Below, piece after piece: positions 17,790-26,506 of a DNA stretch of 64,000 nucleotides (position 1 is its first letter; every line of letters begins with the position of its first letter). The notes beneath the pieces are model-generated. The model was not told the origin of the DNA and did no database searches. It was given only the letters and a program-made list of their open reading frames with translations. The stretch is from Phaeodactylibacter luteus (GTDB taxonomy: Bacteria; Bacteroidota; Bacteroidia; Chitinophagales; Saprospiraceae), in the NCBI RefSeq assembly GCF_007993045.1, contig NZ_VOOR01000004.1:144267-208266 (forward strand), read 5' to 3'. The position numbers and the translations under genes are program-made.

Positions 17790-20177
17790 ATGCGCAGTTT
17801 TCTACTTCCCTTGTTATGCTCCTTTGCCCTCACCTCCCTATTTGCACAAGACATTTACCACCGAGTACGGGTAGACTTAAGCCAGCACTCCCTACAGGAG
17901 CTCGCCCGGCTCGGGCTGGAAACGGACCACGGGCACTACGTAGCCGGGGCCTACTTCGTCAATGACTTCTCTGAAGCAGAAGTGCAGCTGATAGACGAGG
18001 CCGGCCTGCCTTACCGGATTGCCATACCGGATGTAGCCCAATGGTATGCCAGCCAGCCTGAAGCGTTGGAAACGCGCAACGGCTGCAGCCCGGAAGACGG
18101 GAGCCTGTTCCCATACGAGACGCCAGAAAATTATGTACCGGGCAGCATGGGCGGCTATTTTACATATGCAGAAATGCTGTCAGAGCTCGGCCGTATGGCC
18201 GAGCTGTTCCCCCACCTCATCAGCCCGGTTGCCCCTATCGATACCTTCCTTTCTCACGAAGGGCGCCCCATTTATTGGCTCCGGCTTTCTGACAATCCAA
18301 ACATGGAAGAGCCCGGTGAGCCGAAGGTCCTCTACACTGCGCTCCACCATGCGCGGGAGCCCAATAGCCTTTCCCAGATGATCTTCCAGCTCTGGTATAT
18401 GCTGGAGCACTATGAAACAGACCCGGAAATCCGCTACCTCATCGATCATACCGACCTCTACTTTATCCCTTGCATCAACCCGGACGGCTACCTGTTCAAC
18501 GAACAGACCAACCCCAATGGCGGCGGCCTTTGGCGAAAAAACCGGCGCATCATTGACGGCTTCCCCTCTGGGGTAGACCTGAACCGCAACTATGGCTTTG
18601 AATGGGGCTTTGACAACAATGGCTCTTCCCCCAGCCCCAATAGCCAGGTATACCGGGGGCCAGCCCCTTTCTCTGAGCCCGAGACTCAGGCGGTAAAGGC
18701 TTTTTGTGAACGCCATGACTTTAAAATCATACTCAACTACCACTCCTTTGGCAACCTGCTCATCCACCCTTGGGGTTATAACGACACCCCAACGTTGGAG
18801 GACGAGCTGTTCAAAGGCATGGGCAGCATCATGAACCGGCAGAACAGCTTCCTGCTTGGTACAGGCACAGAAACGGTAGGCTATGTGGTCAATGGAGGCA
18901 GCGACGACTGGATGTATGGGGATACCGAAAACCGCGAGAAAGCCTACTCTTATACCCCGGAGGTCGGCCCAGAGAGCTTTGGGTTTTGGCCCCCCGAAAG
19001 CGCGATCGACGAGCTCAACAAATCGTGCCTCTGGCAAAACCTCGCCACCGCCCATCTTGTCCACTACTTCATTGATGTAAAAGAGGAAAGCCCGGAAATC
19101 CTGCCCGCACAGAGCGGCTTACTGACCCTCCACTTGCAGCGTTTTGGGCTAGGCGAAGGCAGTGCCATGCTCAGCGTAACCTCAGCAAGCCCGGGCTTGG
19201 AAGTGGATGCCCCGGCCATCAACTTAGACCTTGAGCTCTTAGCATCTCTCGACTATGAGTTCGCCTGGCAGTTCACCCCCGGAGAAGGGCTGGTGCAGGA
19301 TGCCCGCTTCGCTATTGCCATTGATTATGGCGACTATGTCTACCGGGATACCCTTGATAAAAAGTACATCCACGGGACCGAAACGGTAATTTTTCAAGAC
19401 CCGGTCAATTCCAGCTCCAACAACTGGCAGGTTACTAGCGGATGGGGCATCACCTCCGAGGATTTTGTCTCCCCTCCAACTGCTTTCACAGACAGCCCGG
19501 GCGGCAATTACCCCTCTAATGCCTTCAGTATAATGACCTTGTCCAACCCGGTCAACCTCTCCGGAGTAGAAGGGGAGCGCCTGCTGCTGCGCTTCTATGC
19601 CAAATGGGCCATTGAGCAGGGCTACGACTACGCACAAGTGCAGGCTTCCACTGACGGCAACAACTGGACTGCCCTTTGCGGGAAATATACCGTGCCGGGA
19701 AACGGAGGCTTTCAGCCATTGGAGCAGGTGTATGAAGGCATACAGGAAGATTGGGTACAGGAAGAGATTGACCTGACGGGCTACCTGGGCGCTGAAGCCC
19801 TGCAAATCCGCTTCCTGCTCCGCGCCGACAATTTCATTGAGCTCGATGGCTACTATTTTGATGATTTTGAGCTTATCGCCCAGGAAGCGGCCCCTGCCGT
19901 TGGCGTACAAAACGCAGCCCCTGCTGCAGTATTGAGCCTTCAGACCTTCCCCAACCCCTTTGAGCATACCCTTTCTATCATCGCAAACGGGCCTACAGGC
20001 GAAGGGCAGCTGATGGTCTTCAACAGCTTGGGCGAGCAGGTGTACGCCCAAAAATGGGCTGAAGGCCAGCAAAAGGCCATTTTATCTACCGCAGACTGGC
20101 CATCCGGTATATTCTATGCCTTGTTACAACGCCCTGACGGGCAGCTGTTGGCTGTTGCCAAAACAGTGAAACAATAA
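17790..20177 (+). CDS. Secreted M14 zinc carboxypeptidase with T9SS sorting domain
   Basis: A 795-residue exported enzyme: signal peptide 1-20 (ends TSLFAQD), propeptide, then an M14 domain at about 120-430. Zinc ligands are visible as HAREP (His187, Glu190, the HxxE motif) and NYHSFGN (His318); the catalytic glutamate is in YTPEVGPESFG (Glu391); DLNRNYGFEWG holds the substrate-binding Asn-Arg pair. A beta-sandwich module follows (about 530-700, with LLLRFYAKWAIEQGYDYAQVQ, as in immune inhibitor A-like domains). A T9SS sorting domain begins near 713 (TFPNPFEHTLSI ... GIFYALLQRP). Role: removal of C-terminal residues from peptides outside the cell, complementing the metalloprotease. Its TAA stop (20175-20177) is also the target duplication of MITE B1, so the insertion abuts the gene exactly. 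Confidence 0.93.
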   Translation: MRSFLLPLLCSFALTSLFAQDIYHRVRVDLSQHSLQELARLGLETDHGHYVAGAYFVNDFSEAEVQLIDEAGLPYRIAIPDVAQWYASQPEALETRNGCSPEDGSLFPYETPENYVPGSMGGYFTYAEMLSELGRMAELFPHLISPVAPIDTFLSHEGRPIYWLRLSDNPNMEEPGEPKVLYTALHHAREPNSLSQMIFQLWYMLEHYETDPEIRYLIDHTDLYFIPCINPDGYLFNEQTNPNGGGLWRKNRRIIDGFPSGVDLNRNYGFEWGFDNNGSSPSPNSQVYRGPAPFSEPETQAVKAFCERHDFKIILNYHSFGNLLIHPWGYNDTPTLEDELFKGMGSIMNRQNSFLLGTGTETVGYVVNGGSDDWMYGDTENREKAYSYTPEVGPESFGFWPPESAIDELNKSCLWQNLATAHLVHYFIDVKEESPEILPAQSGLLTLHLQRFGLGEGSAMLSVTSASPGLEVDAPAINLDLELLASLDYEFAWQFTPGEGLVQDARFAIAIDYGDYVYRDTLDKKYIHGTETVIFQDPVNSSSNNWQVTSGWGITSEDFVSPPTAFTDSPGGNYPSNAFSIMTLSNPVNLSGVEGERLLLRFYAKWAIEQGYDYAQVQASTDGNNWTALCGKYTVPGNGGFQPLEQVYEGIQEDWVQEEIDLTGYLGAEALQIRFLLRADNFIELDGYYFDDFELIAQEAAPAVGVQNAAPAAVLSLQTFPNPFEHTLSIIANGPTGEGQLMVFNSLGEQVYAQKWAEGQQKAILSTADWPSGIFYALLQRPDGQLLAVAKTVKQ

Positions 20178-20385
20178 GAGCGTGTTGGGACTTTGGTCTT
20201 CTAGTCGAGAACTAGTGCCTCAAGCCACTAGCAATTTTTTGATTAGACGAGGCCCGAAAACCGGAGCTTAGCCAAGTCCCGCTTTTTATGCACAAAAGCG
20301 GGAAGGATTTTCGGAGCGAAGTATAGGCAAAAAAGTGTCCCGCTGCCTAGCGGGACAGACCGATTACTAAAGTCCCGACACGCTC
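20178..20385. mobile_element. MITE family B, copy B1 (208 bp, TAA target duplication)
   Basis: Bounded by GAGCGTGTTGGGACTTT and AAAGTCCCGACACGCTC, flanked by TAA at 20175-20177 (the stop codon of the carboxypeptidase) and 20386-20388. Inside are strong hairpins: TGTCCCGCT/AGCGGGACA, CCCGCTTTT/AAAAGCGGG and CTAGTG/CACTAG. No coding potential. A TNA-type duplication fits the IS1031 subgroup of IS5-like elements, but no transposase is in the window. It fills most of the gap from 20178 to 20504; the remainder shows no feature I trust. Confidence 0.85.
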
Positions 20386-20504
20386 TAAGAAGCAGGCCAG
20401 CAAGTTAGGCCATCAGGAGGAGAGGTTTTGTGTATAATTTCCTAATCTTTGGGGCGAATTTCCGAGTCGCTGACTTGGGTTTTATGCAACAACGAACACC
20501 GATT

Positions 20505-22457
20505 ATGTCTACGCAAAAGCTTATTACCCTCATTTTATCCTTGTTTGCCGGCAGCTGCCTGCATGCACAGGGGCAGCCGCAAACACTAGAAGAGGTTACG
20601 GTCACTGCAACCCGTATACCGATGGAAGCGTACAAGACTGGGCGGAGCATCACCATCATCACCGCCGAGCGCCTGCGGGCCATGCCGGTCAGCACGGTAG
20701 ATGAAATGCTGCGCTACGTGGCCGGCGTCAACCTCAATATGCGGGGCCCATTCGGCGTGCAGACCGACATTGGCATACGGGGGAGCACCTTTTCGCAAGT
20801 GCTCGTCATGGTCGATAATGTGCGCCTGAACGATCCGCTGACCGCCCACTTCAACAACAACATCCCGGTGGCCATGTCCGAGATCGCACAGATAGAAGTC
20901 GTGCGCGGCCCCGCCGCCTCTTCCTATGGCAGCGATGCCGTTGGCGGCCTGATCCATATCAAAACCAAGACCTACCTCGGGCTGCAAGGCCAGGAAGGGC
21001 TAGAGCTGGCAGGAGAGCTCTCCGCCGGTCAGCACCAACTGCAGTCGGCCGATGTGGGGGCGGTGCTGCGCAGCGGCAAATGGCAGTTTTCCTCTTCTTT
21101 GAAGTCGAATATCTCAGATGGGGAGACATTGCCGAACCCCAACTTCGCGGCCGGCACGGCTACCGATAGCCTTTATCAAAATTATTTTGATATCCGCACC
21201 TATTCGGCTTCGGTAGGGTACAAAGCCAACGAAGACCTCCGGTTTTATGTGCGCGGCAGCGCAGATTACCGGGACTTCGCAGCCAAGTATTTTTACACCC
21301 AAAGCACCTTTGACGAGTCCATAGAGCAGATCGATCAGCTATGGACACAGGGGGCGGTGCAGTATACACCGGGCAAGCATCATCTAGAGCTTACTGCAGG
21401 CTATAAAGTGACAGACGATGTATTTGCTTTCAACCCTGCCTTTGCCCCCAATGAGCACCGGACTTGGCAGACTTTCCTCAACTTGAACGACCGCCTGCCT
21501 GTGGGCGAGCGCAGCGAGGTGGCTTTTGGGGTTCAGCACCTGCAACAGCGGATACGGAGCACCGACCGGGGCAACCACAGCCACTACTCCACAGGGCTTT
21601 ACGGGGTTTTCTCCCATGATTTCAGCTCCAACTGGCACGCCAATGCCAGCCTACGGCTGGAAAATGATGCCAACTTTGGGCTTGAGCTCCTCCCTCAGGC
21701 ATCGGTCAGCTACAAAGCGGGCAACTACCTGCTCAGGGCAGCTTATGGCCGGGCCGTACGGGCTGCCGATTTCACGGAGCGCTTTGTGTCTTCTCAGATC
21801 CCCAACCTGGCTCCTGGCCGCAACATCGGCAACCCCGATCTGCAAGCAGAGCGGTCAGACTCTTGGGAGGTCGGCAGCTCTTTCTACCTGCCTGGCCAGC
21901 TTACACTCAGCGCAGCCACTTTCTACCGGCGCTCTACGAACTTGATCGACTTCTCCCTGCGCAATGCTGACGAAATCGGCAATGTCAATACTTTGCAGTC
22001 TGGGGCGGACTATTTCTACACCGACAACATCGCAGAAGCGGCAACTTTCGGGCTTGAGCTCACCTTGGAAAAGGCCTGGGCATTTAGCGAAAGCTGCAGC
22101 CTGAAGGCACAGCTGAACTATACCTGGCTGGAGACTACCGCCCCCGGCGACGTGGTGTCCAAGTATATTGCCAACCACCCTAGCCACAATGCAGCCGCCA
22201 ATGTGCAGCTGCAGCTCGGTTGGTTCAGCCTTTCGTCCTCTACCAACTTTATCGTTCGCCAAAGCGAGGTCACGGAGGCTATCAGCGGGCAGATCCCCAG
22301 TCAGTACTGGGTCAGCAACCTGAGGGCCAATGTGCGCGTTGCGCCTTCGCTCACCCTGTTCGGCCAAGCATTCAACATAGGCAATACGCAATACCAGGAA
22401 GTACTAGGGGCGCGGCTGCCTGGCCGTTGGCTCTGCGCTGGCATCCGCTGGCAGTAA
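20505..22457 (+). CDS. TonB-dependent receptor, BtuB/siderophore-like
   Basis: A 650-residue outer-membrane protein of standard receptor length without the extra N-terminal carboxypeptidase-like domain. The ATG at 20505 (MSTQKLITLILSLFAGSCLHAQ) opens a good signal peptide; an open frame from 20430 has none. A TonB-box-like TLEEVTVTATR follows the signal. The plug domain (about 40-160) contains VSTVDEMLRYVAGVNLNMRGPFG, IRGSTFSQVLVMVDNVRLND and IEVVRGPAASSYGSDAVGGLIHI, all family hallmarks. A 22-strand barrel fills the rest and ends GRWLCAGIRWQ. Known relatives carry cobalamin or ferric siderophores; I see no cobalamin riboswitch upstream and no uptake genes beside it, so the ligand stays open. 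Confidence 0.92.
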   Translation: MSTQKLITLILSLFAGSCLHAQGQPQTLEEVTVTATRIPMEAYKTGRSITIITAERLRAMPVSTVDEMLRYVAGVNLNMRGPFGVQTDIGIRGSTFSQVLVMVDNVRLNDPLTAHFNNNIPVAMSEIAQIEVVRGPAASSYGSDAVGGLIHIKTKTYLGLQGQEGLELAGELSAGQHQLQSADVGAVLRSGKWQFSSSLKSNISDGETLPNPNFAAGTATDSLYQNYFDIRTYSASVGYKANEDLRFYVRGSADYRDFAAKYFYTQSTFDESIEQIDQLWTQGAVQYTPGKHHLELTAGYKVTDDVFAFNPAFAPNEHRTWQTFLNLNDRLPVGERSEVAFGVQHLQQRIRSTDRGNHSHYSTGLYGVFSHDFSSNWHANASLRLENDANFGLELLPQASVSYKAGNYLLRAAYGRAVRAADFTERFVSSQIPNLAPGRNIGNPDLQAERSDSWEVGSSFYLPGQLTLSAATFYRRSTNLIDFSLRNADEIGNVNTLQSGADYFYTDNIAEAATFGLELTLEKAWAFSESCSLKAQLNYTWLETTAPGDVVSKYIANHPSHNAAANVQLQLGWFSLSSSTNFIVRQSEVTEAISGQIPSQYWVSNLRANVRVAPSLTLFGQAFNIGNTQYQEVLGARLPGRWLCAGIRWQ

Positions 22458-22477
22458 ACCGCACAGTGCCCGGGGGC

Positions 22478-23401
22478 TTAAAATACTTTGTCGTAAAGCT
22501 CCCGGGCACGGCTTTCCGGATGGCGCGCTTCCAGGATTTCAAAGATATTGCCCTTGATGGTATGGGCTATGTCCCCCGTCGGCAGGTCATTGCAGTCTAG
22601 CCCAAAAGGGTCTTCGATCTCTTCGCCGAGGAGCTCTACCCCCAGCAGGGCAAAAAAGATGAACATGGACAGCGGGATGCTCATCAGGTGGAACGTATTG
22701 ACCAGCGCAAAAGGCAGGAGAAGGCCATAAGCTGTGATGAAAATCTTGAGGTAGACGGCGTAGGAGAATGGGATGGGCGTTTTCTTAATGCGCTCGCAAG
22801 CCCCTAGGATATCGAGCAGGCTTTGGTGCTGCGCCTTGATGTTGATGTAGTCCCCTTCATTGATGATGCCCTGCCGGTGTGCCTCCGCAAGGCGCTGGAA
22901 AATCAGCAGGGCGATGTGGTTAGGGATATGGGCCTTAGAAGCGAACACCTCCTTTTCTTCTTCTGTAAGGTAAATCAGGCTCTCCAGCTTCACCCCGCTC
23001 CGAAGGTGCTCCACCAATGCCAGGCAAAAGTTGGCTATGTGTTTGCCCATAAAGCGGCGCACCGCTTTGTCTTCTGCAGGGAACATGCTGTGTACATAGA
23101 TGGCCATATTCCGGGTATTGTTGACCAAGGCGCCCCATTGTTTCCTAGCTTCCCACCACCGGTCATAGGCCGAATTGGTCCGGAACACCAGCAATATGCT
23201 CAGTATGACGCCCAAAAGGGAGAACACGGAAGTGTTGATGGTGATAAACTGGCCGAGCCCCAACAGCTCTACAGATAGGCAGACTACAGCTGCGTACAGC
23301 CCAATGACCCCCACACTGCGCATGATCCGCACCATGGTCCAGCTCTTGGCCAAGTGGCGTACATCGCCAAACCAGTTGTCGTTTGTCTTATAATAAATCA
23401 T
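22478..23401 (-). CDS. Bestrophin-family anion channel (UPF0187)
   Basis: A 307-residue membrane protein of the usual bacterial bestrophin length. The diagnostic block RTNSAYDRWWEARKQWGALVN lies at about residues 73-93, following the first two hydrophobic segments; a later ELLGEEIEDPFGLDCNDLP (about 253-271) is the conserved acidic segment lining the cytosolic vestibule in characterised homologues. Family function: pentameric channel, chloride- or cation-conducting depending on the member. The start ATG (complement at 23399-23401) gives MIYYKTNDNWFGDVRHLAKSW, the usual opening. Convergent with the receptor gene, 20 bp between stops. Confidence 0.9.
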   Translation of the reverse strand: MIYYKTNDNWFGDVRHLAKSWTMVRIMRSVGVIGLYAAVVCLSVELLGLGQFITINTSVFSLLGVILSILLVFRTNSAYDRWWEARKQWGALVNNTRNMAIYVHSMFPAEDKAVRRFMGKHIANFCLALVEHLRSGVKLESLIYLTEEEKEVFASKAHIPNHIALLIFQRLAEAHRQGIINEGDYINIKAQHQSLLDILGACERIKKTPIPFSYAVYLKIFITAYGLLLPFALVNTFHLMSIPLSMFIFFALLGVELLGEEIEDPFGLDCNDLPTGDIAHTIKGNIFEILEARHPESRARELYDKVF

Positions 23402-23497
23402 ACCATCAGATGTGTTTTCAGGTGAATGCAGTGGGTTGGCGGCCCAGCCTAAGCGCTTGCTCTCCTAAAAGGCGGGCAAGGGGCTGGCCGACTATAA

Positions 23498-23587
23498 GAG
23501 CGTGTTGGGATTTTCGGGGCGAAGTATAAGCGAAAAAGTGTCCCACTGTCTAGCGGGATAGCCCGATTACTAAAGCCCCAACATCTC
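23498..23587. mobile_element. MITE family B, copy B2 (90-bp deletion derivative)
   Basis: Starts GAGCGTGTTGGGATTTT and ends CCCCAACATCTC, flanked by TAA at 23495-23497 and 23588-23590. It keeps the ends and one hairpin region (AGTGTCCCACTGTCTAGCGGGA) but lacks about 118 bp of the B1 interior. It lies between two minus-strand genes in a gap of 288 bp. Confidence 0.85.
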
Positions 23588-23689
23588 TAAATATACGCAA
23601 AGCTTTTTTAGCCCGCCAAGTGAGGAATATAGCGGGCCATAGCAGGCCGATTGGCCCAGGCAGGCTGCTCCCCGGCAGTGCCAGCCAGC

Positions 23690-24130
23690 CTATTTAAGCC
23701 CTATGCCTTGCGCCATCAAGGCAGCGCAGAGCGGGATGAGCAAAAGCAGCAGCAGCTCCGCCCGGATCAGCCAAAGGATGCGGGCAGGCACGGTTACGGT
23801 ATCGTCTGCCTCGCCTTTGCGCTCCCGGAAGAAAAATATGGTCGGGCCTGCAGAGAGGAGCCCGAGCAGGGCGAACAAGCCCAGTTTAAGGTGGAAAATA
23901 GGGTTGGAACTGTAGAACGCTGCGGGCTTGCCGATACCCAGCCAAAGCCAGAGCCCAACCCCAACAATGCCCAGGGCACTGAGGCCATATAGGCCATCGA
24001 GGACAAAGAGCCGCTGCAGCTGACGACGGGGCAGTTGGGGGGCGATCAGCAAGTGCTCGCCCACAATTGCACAGGACATGGTGAGGATGAGCACAAAATG
24101 GGCGTAACGGGCGAAGGCCTCCAAAAGCAT
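23690..24130 (-). CDS. Small membrane protein, DUF2214-like
   Basis: A 146-residue protein with four hydrophobic segments (ARYAHFVLILTMSCAIVG, YGLSALGIVGVGLWLWLG, LKLGLFALLGLLSAGPTIFFF, AELLLLLLIPLCAALMAQG). The order and the phrases RYAHFV..., DGLYGLSAL and FHLKLGLF resemble the DUF2214 family of predicted inner-membrane proteins, of unknown function. I chose the ATG at 24130; the frame extends to 24205, but that adds a polar leader with no membrane character. Not clearly in an operon. Confidence 0.7.
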   Translation of the reverse strand: MLLEAFARYAHFVLILTMSCAIVGEHLLIAPQLPRRQLQRLFVLDGLYGLSALGIVGVGLWLWLGIGKPAAFYSSNPIFHLKLGLFALLGLLSAGPTIFFFRERKGEADDTVTVPARILWLIRAELLLLLLIPLCAALMAQGIGLK

Positions 24131-24489
24131 AGGGATATTGTTTTGGTCACTAAGGGGTAACACAATCCGGGGCAACGTGTTGCGCTCGCCCCCCTGCCCC
24201 CACATCTTTTTTTGTTGAACGTACTTTAAAGAATGTGTAATATGTACACTAATATGCTGCCAATTCGTTGGGAATGAATAAATATTTACCTACTTTCATG
24301 TAAAGTTTATAAAAGATGCTTCTTGGCAGGACTTCCCAAGACTTCCCTTAAAGAGCTTGCCAAGCTCTAAACACAGTAGCTCAAACCACATCAGCCCCTA
24401 AAAAGCCCTTGCCAAATAGAACATCCCGGAGCAGCCCACTATAAAACTGCCCTGCCCCGCAAAATAAATGACCAACGAGCAAGCTGAGC
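24131..24489. other. AT-rich intergenic region between divergent genes
   Basis: A 359-bp stretch, more AT-rich than its surroundings in the part near 24205-24320. It holds a short palindrome, GAGCTTG-C-CAAGCTC at 24353-24367, about 120 bp before the Nudix-regulator start, which could be an operator. No exact TAnnTTTG was found. Nothing else recognised. Confidence 0.35.
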
Positions 24490-25242
24490 ATGAACGAATT
24501 CAACGAATATTTTAAGTCGGCCTTCACCGTTGATAATGTCATCTTTGGGTTTGATGAAGGAGACCTCAAGGTACTATTGATCAAGCGGGGAGAAGACCCG
24601 TACCGGGGCAAGTGGGGCTTGCCCGGCTATTTTGTTTACCCCAATGAAGACTTGGACACGGCGGCCATACGCGTGTTAGAAGAACTGACCGGCCTGCGGA
24701 ACGTATTCCTGGAGCAGGTCAAAACCTTTGGCTCCGTCAACCGCCACCCCTTTGGCCGGGTCATCACAGTGGCCTATTTCTCCCTCATCAAAATCAGCCA
24801 CTACACCCTTCAGCCCTCTTCCATTGCCCGCAAGGCCAAATGGCACTCCGTCTCGGAGGTGACCGGGCTGGCTTTTGACCACGACGAAATCCTCAAAGCT
24901 TGTTTCCACCGCTTGAAGTGGCTGGTGCGCTCCCGCCCCGTCGGGTTTGAGCTCCTGCCCCCCAAGTTCACCCTTACCGAGCTGCAGCACCTTTATGAGG
25001 CCATCTTGGAAACGAGCCTGGACAAAAGGAACTTCCGGAAAAAAATACTCTCTATGGATTTGCTCATTGACCTGGACGAGACACAGGAGGGGGTGGCGCA
25101 CCGCCCTGCCCGGCTCTACCAATTTGACCGCAACCGGTACGAGGAGCTGTTGTCTGAAGGGTTCAGCTTTGAGCTGAAAGAGAGCAAGAAAAAGGAGCGC
25201 ACCACCGAAAGAGCTGCTTCCTCTTCGCCCCAAACCGCCTAG
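24490..25242 (+). CDS. Nudix-like transcriptional regulator (NrtR/AraR-type) with winged helix
   Basis: A 250-residue protein. Residues 1-145 form a Nudix domain (VDNVIFGFDEGDLKVLLIKRGEDPYRGKWGLPGYFV). Its Nudix box is broken: where active enzymes have GGFVxPGE...REL.EETG this has GYFVYPNEDLDTAAIRVLEELTG, losing the second Gly and two of the catalytic Glu positions. Residues about 150-230 (PKFTLTELQHLYEAILETSLDKRNFRKKIL) match the winged-helix domain of NrtR-like regulators, in which the Nudix fold senses a nucleotide-type or sugar ligand and does not hydrolyse. So this is probably a DNA-binding regulator; its target is not evident. Repeat C3 begins at the base after its stop. Confidence 0.85.
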   Translation: MNEFNEYFKSAFTVDNVIFGFDEGDLKVLLIKRGEDPYRGKWGLPGYFVYPNEDLDTAAIRVLEELTGLRNVFLEQVKTFGSVNRHPFGRVITVAYFSLIKISHYTLQPSSIARKAKWHSVSEVTGLAFDHDEILKACFHRLKWLVRSRPVGFELLPPKFTLTELQHLYEAILETSLDKRNFRKKILSMDLLIDLDETQEGVAHRPARLYQFDRNRYEELLSEGFSFELKESKKKERTTERAASSSPQTA

Positions 25243-25407
25243 GGCGCCAACCAGATTATCGTTTTTTGCCTGCCCCCTCCGTAAGGATAGGGGCCTGCCC
25301 CTGCCGTAATGGCAGGTGCCGCTATGCTCCGGGGCTCGCTGTCCGCTCGGCCCTGTCGGGCTTGCCACCCCTACGCAGCGCTAGGCCAATGCCCGCCTGA
25401 AGCCTGC
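25243..25407 (+). repeat. Repeat family C, copy C3, filling a convergent gap
   Basis: Forward copy from GGCGCCAACCAGATTATCG to GCCTGAAGCCTGC. It occupies exactly the space between two convergent genes: the upstream stop codon ends at 25242 and the downstream minus-strand stop begins at 25408. It has an extra CCCCCTCCGTAAGGATAGGGG arm beside the CCTGCC/GGCAGG hairpin, as in C4 and C5. Confidence 0.92.
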
Positions 25408-26196
25408 CTACCAAGTTTCTCCAAGGGTATTCCAAACGGCAATTGTTATGTCTGGGTAATTTGCCCGATAGGATTCAATCAGGCTGACCACTGCATCCCG
25501 GTTGGCAGCTTCCAGCTGCCGCTGAAAAACCACAGCGCCTTCCGCAGGCTGGCCCGCCCCCAGTATTTCCAGTTCACCGGGCTCAACCCGGAAGTAGCCA
25601 TAATAGCCAAGTGCGAGCCCCTGACTGCTGCTCAAAGCCCGCAGCTCATCCTCAAAAGCCTGTGCCACCGCCCGGTCGGGGCTATAGCTGGCATATCCCC
25701 AAATCGTGCCTTCAGGTATACGGTGCAGCTCATTGCGCAGCGGGATGATGCCCCCGCCTGTGGCCACCTCAATCTGGTATAAATCCTGGCTGACGCTCAG
25801 CTCCCCCTCTCTGCTCACAGTGGCCCGCAAAGCAACGGAAACAGGGTAATCGCCATTGGGCAGGGCCCCTACTTCAACTGTAGCCGCTGCTGGTGCGCCA
25901 GGCGGCACGCAATCGCCCGGGCTCACAATCTCATTGATGGACAGTGCCAGCTCCTGGCCCGCCCGCTGGGTGAAGGAGAAACTGATCAGCGCATCTTCGC
26001 AGTCTACCGGTTCTATGGTCCGGAGCTTCCATTCCAGCTGACGCCCCTGAGCCGAAAAAGACTCCCAGAGCTCCAGGTAGAATTCGTCCTCCACATCCGG
26101 CACAACGATGGGGTCGTTGAGCGAGCTTAAGTTGCAAGAGGCAGCGAGCAGTATGCTGAAGCACACCAACACTGCCATGGGGTAGATTTTTTTCAT
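25408..26196 (-). CDS. Lipoprotein of unknown function
   Basis: A 262-residue protein with a lipoprotein signal (MKKIYPMAVLVCFSILLAASC, lipid Cys21); the upstream extension to 26292 lacks signal character. The N-terminal half looks like a beta-sandwich with a Cys pair (VDCEDALISFSF and SPGDCVPPG) that could form a disulfide. The C-terminal half (LRNELHRIPEGTIWGYASYSPDRAVAQAFEDELRAL) is mixed alpha/beta and ends TIAVWNTLGETW. No family recognised. It faces the Nudix regulator across repeat C3, with no evidence that the two work together. Confidence 0.65.
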   Translation of the reverse strand: MKKIYPMAVLVCFSILLAASCNLSSLNDPIVVPDVEDEFYLELWESFSAQGRQLEWKLRTIEPVDCEDALISFSFTQRAGQELALSINEIVSPGDCVPPGAPAAATVEVGALPNGDYPVSVALRATVSREGELSVSQDLYQIEVATGGGIIPLRNELHRIPEGTIWGYASYSPDRAVAQAFEDELRALSSSQGLALGYYGYFRVEPGELEILGAGQPAEGAVVFQRQLEAANRDAVVSLIESYRANYPDITIAVWNTLGETW

Positions 26197-26506
26197 ATTA
26201 CTGGTACCGCTATGGTCTTGTTGAAAAAGCCGGGGGCTCCCCCCGATGAGTAGGCAAGGTGCTTCAAGATGGGTTGCTATTCGAAAACGCATAGCTTTAC
26301 ATAGTGCTGCCTGTACCCCGAAAAAATCCTTGCTGCTCAGTAGGGGTTGACGGCCGCAAACAGCACCCTGCCTTCTGGAAAGCCCAATGCCCTGCCCTGA
26401 TGGGAATAACCCGCTCTTAATCCGGAAATTAAGAGCTTTTATCCAAAAGATGCACCTAAAGCGCCGTGCTTCTGCATCTTTAACTTTAGCACACCCGGCT
26501 CAACTT
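26197..26506. other. Intergenic region between divergent lipoprotein and ABC transporter genes
   Basis: 310 bp with no repeat copy. TAACTTTA at 26481-26488 matches seven of eight positions of TAnnTTTG and would be a promoter 19 bases before the ABC start at 26507. Nothing else seen. Confidence 0.3.

Noticed and set aside
20386..20504. Cobalamin riboswitch upstream of the BtuB-like receptor
   Set aside because: No B12-box or expected stem arrangement is visible. The space is short because MITE B1 fills the rest of the gap.
25309..25782. Open frames through repeat C3 and other C copies (for example starting MAGAAMLRGSLSARPC)
   Set aside because: The same frame is open in several copies because the repeat itself lacks stops; flanking parts differ in each copy and there is no shared protein start or end.
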